From Pseudomonadales bacterium (GTDB lineage Bacteria > Pseudomonadota > Gammaproteobacteria > Pseudomonadales > Pseudohongiellaceae): a stretch of 64,000 bases of DNA. Each line of letters starts with the position of its first letter. The stretch's first letter is position 1. The translations under genes and the position numbers were made by a program. The stretch is from assembly GCA_023254735.1 (NCBI GenBank), contig JALRKV010000012.1:1-64000 (forward strand). Reading direction: 5' to 3'. This document shows, in pieces, positions 1 to 6,994 of the stretch. Below the pieces are notes generated by a model that was not told the origin of the DNA, ran no database searches, and saw nothing but the letters and a program-made list of their open reading frames with translations.

Positions 1-35
1 CTTAAAAGGCCTTACGTGGACACTGTAAGAATTGC

Positions 36-112
36 GGACCGGTAGTTCAGCTGGTTAGAATACCGGCCTGTCACGCCGGGGGTCGCGGGTTCGAGTCCCG
101 TCCGGTCCGCCA
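36..112 (+). tRNA. tRNA-Asp (GTC)
   Basis: The complete cloverleaf can be read by eye. The acceptor stem GGACCGG pairs with CCGGTCC, followed by discriminator G and an encoded CCA at 110-112. The D-arm sequence TAGTTCAG, a GTC anticodon at 70-72 in a CTGTCAC loop and the T-arm GGTTCGAGTC are all present. The body closely matches enterobacterial tRNA-Asp. It stands alone at the left edge; no second tRNA is visible in the 35 bases before it. Confidence 0.97.
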
Positions 113-157
113 CTTTTTGCAGTTGCTCCTTATTAGAATAGAGTCTCTTCTTAACAC

Positions 158-222
158 TACTCCTTACGGCCGCTCCCTACAGCCATTCACTAACGCCGTT
201 TCCCACAGCTGATCCCTATAGC
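158..222. repeat. Degenerate 13-bp tandem repeat, five units
   Basis: Five consecutive 13-nt units follow the tRNA: 158-170, 171-183, 184-196, 197-209 and 210-222. Each ends in a variant of ACAGC (ACGGC, ACAGC, AACGC, ACAGC, ATAGC) and most carry TCC at positions 4-6. Looser copies continue to about 248. The array lies in the 194-bp spacer before the PLP-enzyme gene, and I see no terminator or promoter of strong quality in that spacer. See the finding on helical-period repeats. Confidence 0.6.
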
Positions 223-306
223 CGAGTCGCTACTTCCGTTACTGTTCCTTCTCTGTAACAATAATTTCTCAACTTAGTCCAAATAGCTTATTAATTTAGG
301 TTCCTA

Positions 307-1293
307 GTGCCTAATACAAAGTCGGTCTTGAATAGTCTCCAGGTTCCGCGTCTAGAACTTCTTTCGCATCCGCTTTTCTCAAAGCAGGGTGTCTCTGTTG
401 CTGTACTCAGACTCGACCAAATTCACCCCACAATACACGGCAACAAATGGTTTAAGCTCAAGCGCAATCTCGCTGATCTTCGCGCGCGCGGTAGACGCCG
501 AGTCTTGAGTTTCGGTGGCGCCTATTCCAATCATTTGTACGCGCTCGCCGCGGCCGGGAAGGCATTCGGATTTGAGACTATCGGCGTCATCCGCGGTGAA
601 ATCGTCGAGCCTTTGAACCCTGTTCTCGCGTTCGCCTCTGCGCAGGGGATGCAACTCGTTCCCCTGTCGCGTGCAGATTACAGGCTGAAAGAGTCCGCAG
701 AAGTGATCGCGCGGCTGCGTGCGCGTTTTGGCGACGTCGAGATTATTCCCGAAGGCGGCAGCAATCTTCTCGCGGTTGAGGGATGCGCAGAGATTGCTGA
801 CTATCTCGACTGGTCATTTTTTGACGCGGCAGCGGAACAAGCGGGTGTCGAGCCATGTAGTCGCGTTGTTGCGTTGAGCTGTGGGACTGCAACAACTCTA
901 GCGGGCCTTGTTCATGGCTTAGAGTCGACAGGAGAAGTCTCCGGTTCGATGCCTCAGGTTTGCGGCGTTGCAGTGCTTCGTGCAGAAGGCTATTTGCTCT
1001 CCGAAGTCGCAAAATGGGTAAACCTTGCCGGTGCTGAGGCGCGCTCAGACGGGCCGCTAAGGCGCACGCGAATAACATGGGGGATCGACGAGCGCTATCA
1101 TTTTGGCGGCTATGCGAGGAGATCGGAGGAACTCACCGCGTTCACCCACCAGTTCGAATCAATCACCGGCGTGCCGCTTGAACCGGTTTACACCGGCAAA
1201 CTATTTTTCGCACTCTGCGATCAAATTGCCAATGGAGAGTATGCACGGGGTACTCAGATCATCGCCCTGCACACTGGTGGGGTGGTGAGATAA
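307..1293 (+). CDS. PLP-dependent D-cysteine desulfhydrase / ACC deaminase family enzyme
   Basis: This 328-residue protein belongs to fold-type II PLP enzymes of the 1-aminocyclopropane-1-carboxylate deaminase/D-cysteine desulfhydrase family, which eliminate ammonia with H2S or open the ACC ring. The signature HGNKWFKLKRNL (residues 44-55) places the likely Schiff-base lysine at K47. SFGGAYSNH follows, where this family binds the substrate carboxylate, and a Gly/Ser/Thr stretch (SCGTATTLAGL) probably holds the PLP phosphate. Length is normal for the family. The start is GTG at 307; no upstream ATG fits. D-cysteine desulfhydrase-like activity is more likely than true ACC deaminase, but the sequence alone does not decide substrate. 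It is monocistronic, with 48 bp to the next gene. Confidence 0.88.
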   Translation: MPNTKSVLNSLQVPRLELLSHPLFSKQGVSVAVLRLDQIHPTIHGNKWFKLKRNLADLRARGRRRVLSFGGAYSNHLYALAAAGKAFGFETIGVIRGEIVEPLNPVLAFASAQGMQLVPLSRADYRLKESAEVIARLRARFGDVEIIPEGGSNLLAVEGCAEIADYLDWSFFDAAAEQAGVEPCSRVVALSCGTATTLAGLVHGLESTGEVSGSMPQVCGVAVLRAEGYLLSEVAKWVNLAGAEARSDGPLRRTRITWGIDERYHFGGYARRSEELTAFTHQFESITGVPLEPVYTGKLFFALCDQIANGEYARGTQIIALHTGGVVR

Positions 1294-1341
1294 GCCCTCA
1301 ACGCGCTGGTAATATTTCCCACGGCTCAGTTACACTAGGGC

Positions 1342-3720
1342 ATGCTTCCTCTCTTTAGCGACTTGAGTAGCGCGTTACGGCTGCGGCTTTCACGGTTGGG
1401 TCTCGAACGTTCGAGTCGCCTGGCTGGTCTACTTTTGCGCGTACTCCTTCTCGCCGCGACTGGGGTGGCCGGTTTGAATCCGCTACCACTGGAGGCGGTC
1501 GAACCCCGCGCGCCGCAGTTATTATTTACACTCAGCAACACGCACCCTTCGGCGGTGCCGCCGCCGCGCTATTCGTCTCAGAAGCAGGCCGTTAATCTCG
1601 AAGTCGCAACTCTCGATTCGTTGGCAGTTGGCGGCCGTATCGTTTTCGACCTTCATGCCCAAGGGCGTGTCGCGCTAGAAATCCAGCGCAGTAATGTGCT
1701 GATTAATAGCGACAGGGTAATCGAGGCAAGTACAAACCTCGATGGCACTCATGTGCAGCTTACCCTGACGTTCAGCGGCACGAGCCTATTCGGTCACTTA
1801 AAAGCGGGCGATGACGTTTTTCAACTGCAGGCAGCCTTGGGGGCTCGAGACTACGAAGGCTGGTTTTATCGACCATCGAGTCTACAGGGCCAGCATTTGC
1901 AGAATGACTCAATACTTATCAAGCGCCGGTCTACCGAGACGCAAACGAGGCTACCGCCGCTATCGCTGCGAGGGCTTAGTGGTGTTGAAGACGCGCGCGA
2001 AACTGCTAGCCTACATGGATCTGATGGGGGCTCGGACCCTTTGAAGATGACTATCGAATCAGGCTCCGCGATAAATGGCTTGACCATAAGCCACGGATTT
2101 AGTCGACGTGCTGTTTATCGGGGAGGTAACGTCACTGCGACTGTCGAGGTAGTCAACTCCTCTGTCACCGCTGCCATCGGCCACTATTTCGATGTCTATT
2201 TCTTACCTGAGGCGGCAGAGTTGTCTTGGGGGAACGCCGACTGCGCCATCACGCTTAGCTTGTCAGCGCAGCGCGTCCTCCGCTGCAATCTTGGCGCGCT
2301 GCCGGCGAAATCTACTCAAACAATCAATTTGGTTGTCAACACAGGTGAGTTAACTCCGAGTCTTCTCCAGAGCACGGTTTTACTTGATGAAACTCAGCGC
2401 GCAGATGCGCTGATCCGCGTCGTGGCCGATGTGCGCCTCGATTCAGACCTCGATGGGGTTAGCGACTTTAACGAGTCGTTGCTGAAAACCGATGCCAAAG
2501 ATCCGGCCTCATTCGATTCGTCGCCCACGGTGATCGATGTCATTGCGCTTCACTCCAAGGGGGCGCGAGAGGTTTATTCTTTTGGGGTTGAAACGCGTAT
2601 TAATCAGCTAATTGCGGTAGCGAATCAGACGTTCATTAACAGTGGAGTCGATGTCTTGCTGAGGGCTGTTTATCACGGGCAAGCCGATGCAGCAGACTCC
2701 AGCGATATGGCGACCACGCTCGATGATCTGCTCGCGCGGCGGGGCGATGCCTTTAGTTCTGTTGAAGGGCTGCGTAATAGTTTCGGTGGAGATATCGTCC
2801 TTCACTTTCGGCCGCTTGAGCACGCGGCATCGCGATGTGGTTTGGCGCCTGTAGGTGGTTACGGATCGGAGGGTGATTTTTCCGATCCGAGCGAACGCCT
2901 CTATGCCGCGGCCGTAGTCGCCATCGATTGCCCGCTGGATATTGTCGTGGCACATGAGGTGGGGCATTTGATGGGGCTGACCCATTCGCTGCGTGAAGAC
3001 GGCGAAGGCGGGACTTTCGATTTTGCAACCGGGCACGGGGTAGATGATCAATTTTCTACCATCATGGCGTTGCCGGCTGCGTTTGGTGAGGCAGCGCAGG
3101 CAGGGGTTTTCTCATCGCCCCGGCTTCTCTGCGGCGATTCGCGCTGCGGCATCGCCGAAGGAGAAACCGGGGCGGCAGACGCAGTTAGCGCGCTCAACCT
3201 TGTTCGCCATCAAATCGGGCGCTATTCAGAGTCTCTATTAGCACGCCTGCCAACGCGCGCAGTCAAAACGCTCAGCGGTAAAGCAACCAAGGCTTCGATC
3301 GCCATAGGCGCAAGTCGCGACGGACTGCGCAGCGTGAGCGACACGGTTTCGGCGGATGATCTCATTAGTCTTCAGGCTGAAGTGCTAGTTGATCCTGCGC
3401 ATATCGCGTCTCAGGGCTCTGTTCATGTGCTGCTTGCGCTTGAGGGGGATGATGCGATCTATCAGCTTGATTCGCAAGGTAAAGTGCAGCGTTGGGATGG
3501 CACCCTCGACGGGCTTGTTGCGTTCGGCGGCAGGGCGCCTCTTAACGCGGTTGAGCAGCTCACTATTATTAATCGACTCCGGTTGGGTAATGCCTTTGCA
3601 GGTGAACGCCTAGCAGTCTTTGTCGCCTATCAAGTTCAGACCATCGAGAGGGAAAGCGGCTTCGAGGAGACCGAAATAGTCTATCCGCAAGCACCTTATT
3701 GGCTTTCAATCGAACCCTAA
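1342..3720 (+). CDS. Secreted metzincin-type zinc metalloprotease with TSP3-like calcium motif
   Basis: A 792-residue exported protein. The N-terminus is a long signal peptide (arginine-rich start, then a hydrophobic core around residues 28-44). A beta-sandwich-like region with two cysteines follows (about 230-350, resembling DUF11-type repeats). DSDLDGVSD at 367-375 is a thrombospondin-type-3-like calcium loop. The protease domain (about 395-640) has the full metzincin zinc motif HEVGHLMGLTH at 538-548 and a plausible Met-turn methionine at 575 in STIMAL. FSSP...C...CG and AD..SALN after it resemble reprolysin-like M12 enzymes. The last 150 residues are unassigned and may be a second beta domain. 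It should act in the periplasm or outside the cell; substrate unknown. No secretion or inhibitor gene adjoins it. Confidence 0.8.
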   Translation: MLPLFSDLSSALRLRLSRLGLERSSRLAGLLLRVLLLAATGVAGLNPLPLEAVEPRAPQLLFTLSNTHPSAVPPPRYSSQKQAVNLEVATLDSLAVGGRIVFDLHAQGRVALEIQRSNVLINSDRVIEASTNLDGTHVQLTLTFSGTSLFGHLKAGDDVFQLQAALGARDYEGWFYRPSSLQGQHLQNDSILIKRRSTETQTRLPPLSLRGLSGVEDARETASLHGSDGGSDPLKMTIESGSAINGLTISHGFSRRAVYRGGNVTATVEVVNSSVTAAIGHYFDVYFLPEAAELSWGNADCAITLSLSAQRVLRCNLGALPAKSTQTINLVVNTGELTPSLLQSTVLLDETQRADALIRVVADVRLDSDLDGVSDFNESLLKTDAKDPASFDSSPTVIDVIALHSKGAREVYSFGVETRINQLIAVANQTFINSGVDVLLRAVYHGQADAADSSDMATTLDDLLARRGDAFSSVEGLRNSFGGDIVLHFRPLEHAASRCGLAPVGGYGSEGDFSDPSERLYAAAVVAIDCPLDIVVAHEVGHLMGLTHSLREDGEGGTFDFATGHGVDDQFSTIMALPAAFGEAAQAGVFSSPRLLCGDSRCGIAEGETGAADAVSALNLVRHQIGRYSESLLARLPTRAVKTLSGKATKASIAIGASRDGLRSVSDTVSADDLISLQAEVLVDPAHIASQGSVHVLLALEGDDAIYQLDSQGKVQRWDGTLDGLVAFGGRAPLNAVEQLTIINRLRLGNAFAGERLAVFVAYQVQTIERESGFEETEIVYPQAPYWLSIEP

Positions 3721-3775
3721 GCGCGTTCACTAGGGGAGAGCCGCAACGAGCGAGGCTCGAGCAAGGCTCGCATGC

Positions 3776-3781
3776 TATAAT
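3776..3781 (+). promoter_or_regulatory. Candidate -10 box of nadK
   Basis: A perfect TATAAT lies 46 bp upstream of the nadK ATG at 3828, just after the metalloprotease stop. No good -35 hexamer is seen at the right distance, so the call rests on the -10 alone. Confidence 0.35.
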
Positions 3782-3827
3782 CCTGCTCAATTCTAAATCG
3801 TCTGTGCAGCATAGGGTTGCTCCTTTA

Positions 3828-4718
3828 ATGATACCTTTTCAAAATATAGGTTTAGTCGGTCGTCCTGGGCATGACGGGGTTGTGGATTCGCTCGAGCGAA
3901 TACTCGATTACCTGACGCGACGGGGAGTAAATTCCGTCCTGGATTTTCAGACCGCAGGGCTCGTCGGTAATCGCGGTGACAGCCATTGCGAGAGCGATGA
4001 ACTCGCGAATAAGTCGGACCTGGTTATCGTCGTTGGCGGCGACGGTAGCATGCTACACGTCGCTAAGACGATTGCCGAAGCGCAAATACCTGTTATCGGA
4101 ATCAATCGCGGCAAGCTCGGTTTCTTAACGGATATCCCGCCAAGCAAGATCGAAGACAGCCTCGAAGAGGTGCTTAACGGTAACTTTAGCGTTGATCGTC
4201 GATTTATGTTGGCTGCCTCTAAGCGCGAGCAGGAAGGCTCAGAGCGTACGCTAGGGATGGCACTCAACGATATCGTGTTGCACCCAGGTAACGCAGCGCA
4301 GATGATTGAGTTCGAGTTATTCGTCGACGGCCGCTTTGTCTACAGCCTCTCATCCGATGGACTCATTGTTGCAACGCCGACAGGATCTACCGCGTATTCG
4401 CTCTCGGCCGGCGGCCCGATTATGCATCCCACGCTGAACGCGATAGTGTTGGTGCCGATGTATCCGCACAGCCTCAATAGTCGGCCCATCGTAGTCGACG
4501 GTGATTGCGAGATAAAACTCGTCGTCGCCGCTACCGAAAACCTTCGCCCGCAAATTAGTTGTGACGGGCAGGAGGTCTTTGAGGCCCAAGCTGGCGACGA
4601 AATATTAATTCGCAAAGCGGAACGCGCACTAAAGCTCATTCATCCGTTGGAGCATTCCTTCTACGGCGCTTGCCGCTCCAAGCTTGGATGGGGTAACCGC
4701 CTCGAAAAAGAAGAGTAG
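3828..4718 (+). CDS. nadK: NAD kinase
   Basis: ATP-dependent NAD kinase makes NADP+ from NAD+ in the cytoplasm. The 296-residue product from the ATG at 3828 starts MIPFQNIGLVGRPG, which matches the family's N-terminal strand. An open frame extends upstream to 3699 but those residues do not resemble NAD kinase and overlap the previous gene. The catalytic GGDGS motif is at residues 70-74, followed by GINRGKLGFLTDI and the NAD-binding TPTGSTAYSLSAGGP segment. All diagnostic motifs are intact and length is typical. glpG follows 30 bp later on the same strand, so the two may be cotranscribed. Confidence 0.97.
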   Translation: MIPFQNIGLVGRPGHDGVVDSLERILDYLTRRGVNSVLDFQTAGLVGNRGDSHCESDELANKSDLVIVVGGDGSMLHVAKTIAEAQIPVIGINRGKLGFLTDIPPSKIEDSLEEVLNGNFSVDRRFMLAASKREQEGSERTLGMALNDIVLHPGNAAQMIEFELFVDGRFVYSLSSDGLIVATPTGSTAYSLSAGGPIMHPTLNAIVLVPMYPHSLNSRPIVVDGDCEIKLVVAATENLRPQISCDGQEVFEAQAGDEILIRKAERALKLIHPLEHSFYGACRSKLGWGNRLEKEE

Positions 4719-4748
4719 GGTTTTGGCGTACTTTCGAAGCAGTGTCTT

Positions 4749-5627
4749 ATGAAGCGGATCCGCGCGGCGTGTGTGTCGCTCGACTTTGATTTGCGTCCAG
4801 TGATCGCTGCGCTAAGACGCGCAGGGTGTCGATTGCAGGTAAGCGAGGAGTCGGGGGAGCAGGTGGTGTGGGTCTGGGATGAGTCGCAGGTCGAGCCTGT
4901 GCAGCGACTTATCGAGGCGCAGACGCGCGGCGAATTAATCGTCCCTGAAAACCCCGCAGCCAACCCGCAGAGAGGGTATGCGCAGGCGATTGTCGCACTG
5001 ATTTGGCGTTTGGGCGGATTCTTTAAAAGCTGCCCGCTTGCCTCAACGCTCGCCGCACTGTGTTTGGTTATTGCCTTCATGAGTCAACTGGGCAGAGACC
5101 TGCGTGGACTCGAAGGGCTGTTTTTCCCACCGCTTCGTTACAGCAGTTTTTCAGAGCTCGCACTTCAGTTAGTGGATCCCTCTTTGTTTGTCCGCTCGCT
5201 GACACCTGCGCTGCTGCATTTCGGCGAAATCCATCTCGTGTTTAATCTCCTTTGGTTGTTTTATTTCGGCAGACAGATTGAGCGCGCGCAACCATTGCTA
5301 TTGGTGGTAATGGTCTATGTAGCGACTACCTTGGCCGGGAATGTCGCGCAGTATTACCTCACTGGCTCTAACGCGTTCGGAGGACTGTCGGGGCTCATCT
5401 ACGGTTTGGTAGGCTATACTTGGCTACTCGGCGTTATGATCCCTAACAGCCGCATCGCATTACGCTCTAGCACCTTCTTGGTGTTCGTCGTCGCTATGGT
5501 TGGCATGGCGCTTTTCGCGAGCAGCAGTATTGCTTCGGAGGCGCATGCGGGTGGCCTTGTCGCGGGGCTTGTTGCTGGATTTTGTGTGGCCCTCTGGCAG
5601 CGCAGCAGGTCTGGTCTGCAGAGTTAA
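4749..5627 (+). CDS. glpG: Rhomboid intramembrane serine protease GlpG
   Basis: A 292-residue inner-membrane protease that cleaves transmembrane segments. The first 90 residues form the soluble GlpG-type cytoplasmic domain, followed by six predicted membrane helices. Catalytic Ser214 sits in GGLSGLIYG and catalytic His266 in SEAHAGG. H162 and N166 in IHLVFNLLW form the oxyanion-hole motif, equivalent to E. coli H150/N154. Spacing matches E. coli GlpG closely. Unlike E. coli, there is no glpE or glpR nearby; here it follows nadK. Confidence 0.95.
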   Translation: MKRIRAACVSLDFDLRPVIAALRRAGCRLQVSEESGEQVVWVWDESQVEPVQRLIEAQTRGELIVPENPAANPQRGYAQAIVALIWRLGGFFKSCPLASTLAALCLVIAFMSQLGRDLRGLEGLFFPPLRYSSFSELALQLVDPSLFVRSLTPALLHFGEIHLVFNLLWLFYFGRQIERAQPLLLVVMVYVATTLAGNVAQYYLTGSNAFGGLSGLIYGLVGYTWLLGVMIPNSRIALRSSTFLVFVVAMVGMALFASSSIASEAHAGGLVAGLVAGFCVALWQRSRSGLQS

Positions 5628-5702
5628 ACCTGCGCGATACCCGCAGGCCGAGCGGTATGTCCAGAGCATAATTTTTGTAATTCGATAGTATGAGAGTGAG
5701 CT

Positions 5703-5960
5703 ATGTCAGAGCAAATACCTGAAATTCCGTTCGACAAACCTGACAGCATTGACGCCCTAGTCGATGCGATGACACCAACAATCTATGAGAATTTGAAAAC
5801 GGCCGTCGAGTTGGGTAAATGGGGCGATGGGACTAGGCTGAGTCCAGAGCAGGTTGAATCCTGTCTGCAAGCGATTATTCTTTACGAGTCAAAAAACCTG
5901 CCCGAAAGCGAGCGTATCGATTCCTCCATACCTACCGGCTGCTCGAGCACGCTTCAATAA
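5703..5960 (+). CDS. DUF1315 family protein (YeaC-like)
   Basis: A small 85-residue acidic cytoplasmic protein. The core AMTPTIYENLKTAVELGKW followed by a segment with SPEQVESCLQAIILYE is characteristic of the DUF1315/YeaC family of gammaproteobacteria, whose function is unknown. The family's C-terminal region is often longer; here the protein stops about 15 residues after the conserved part. It precedes a DUF2797 gene by 76 bp, probably in one transcript. Confidence 0.85.
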   Translation: MSEQIPEIPFDKPDSIDALVDAMTPTIYENLKTAVELGKWGDGTRLSPEQVESCLQAIILYESKNLPESERIDSSIPTGCSSTLQ

Positions 5961-6036
5961 AGTAAAAGTATTGTGGAAGGCTCGCTGCAAAGCACCTGAG
6001 AAATCGGCTAAACAGAACACCAAGAAGGATCGAGAG

Positions 6037-6864
6037 ATGCAAGAACACGCCAAGGGCATAGTGCGCAAAATGTCAGCTAGACTTGAAGACACCGTGGCGT
6101 ACTCACTGCGTCTCGGTGACCATGCTGTGTCAGCGAACGACTTGATCGAAAAACAGGTAAAGCTTGAATTTACCGGTGAGATTTTCTGCGTCAACTGCGC
6201 TCGTAAAACCAGCAAGAGCTTTAATCAGGGTTTTTGTTATCCGTGTTTTCAAAAGTTAGCGGCCTGCGACTCGTGCATTATTCATCCGGAGCGCTGCCAT
6301 TTTGAGCAAGGCACCTGTCGGGAACCTGCTTGGGGTGAACAGTTCTGTATGCAGGATCATATTGTTTATCTTGCCAATTCCTCTGGTCTTAAAGTCGGCA
6401 TTACGCGAGCAACTCAGGTGCCGACTCGTTGGATAGATCAAGGCGCGACGCAGGCACTACCCGTGATGCGCGTGCGCACTAGGCTCCAATCCGGTGCGCT
6501 CGAGGTGGCGTTCAAGCAGCATGTTGCCGATAAAACCAATTGGCGCGACATGCTCAAAGGCACGGCTGTAACCCTCGATATGCCCGCCGAGAGCGCGCGT
6601 CTCATCGCTAGCTGTCGAGATGAAATAGACGCGATGACTGAGAGCTTCGGCGAGTTTGCACTCAGTGCTATCAATGGCGTGGATACCGTTGAGATAAATT
6701 ACCCAGTTGTGAAGTATCCGGAGAAAATAGTGTCGCAGAATTTCGACAAAGACCCCTGTGTAGAGGGGACTCTCCTGGGTATAAAGGGGCAGTATTTACT
6801 GTTCGATACCGGCGTGATTAACCTGCGTAAATTTTCAGGTTACGAGGTCGCGGTTAGCTATTAA
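6037..6864 (+). CDS. DUF2797 family zinc-cluster protein
   Basis: A 275-residue protein of the uncharacterised DUF2797 family. The start at 6037 is favoured by an AAGGAT Shine-Dalgarno six bases upstream (6025-6030); the frame is open back to 5854 but that part overlaps the YeaC-like gene. A cysteine-rich segment (FCVNC, then CYPC, CDSC, and further C/H residues up to GTC) looks like a zinc ribbon. The next part, VYLANSSGLKVGITRATQVPTRW onward, is the conserved DUF2797 core and resembles GIY-YIG-type sequence (VYLAN...KVGIT). A nucleic-acid role is possible but unproven. Confidence 0.85.
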   Translation: MQEHAKGIVRKMSARLEDTVAYSLRLGDHAVSANDLIEKQVKLEFTGEIFCVNCARKTSKSFNQGFCYPCFQKLAACDSCIIHPERCHFEQGTCREPAWGEQFCMQDHIVYLANSSGLKVGITRATQVPTRWIDQGATQALPVMRVRTRLQSGALEVAFKQHVADKTNWRDMLKGTAVTLDMPAESARLIASCRDEIDAMTESFGEFALSAINGVDTVEINYPVVKYPEKIVSQNFDKDPCVEGTLLGIKGQYLLFDTGVINLRKFSGYEVAVSY

Positions 6865-6891
6865 TGTCGCGAAGCGATGAAGCCACGCGCG

Positions 6892-6976
6892 AACCAAAGG
6901 TGAAATCCAAAGCGAGCCTAAGTAAGCCTAAAGAAAGTTTAAGAAAGCCAACGAATGCCAAGAATGCCAAAGAGAG
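6892..6976. repeat. Degenerate 10-11-bp repeat upstream of pepN
   Basis: About eight purine-rich units of 9-12 nt follow one another: 6892-6902, 6903-6914, 6915-6924, 6925-6935, 6936-6945, 6946-6956, 6957-6965 and 6966-6976. Most share AGCC(T/A)AA followed by a purine run, for example AGCCTAAGTA and AGCCTAAAGAA. The last unit runs into the GGAG ribosome-binding site of pepN. The array fills most of the spacer. Confidence 0.55.
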
Positions 6977-6994
6977 CGGAGTAATTAGACTAGT

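Noticed and set aside
5854-6036. Possible fusion of the YeaC-like and DUF2797 proteins by frameshift
   Set aside because: The YeaC-like gene has a proper stop and the DUF2797 gene has its own Shine-Dalgarno at 6025-6030, so they are separate genes.
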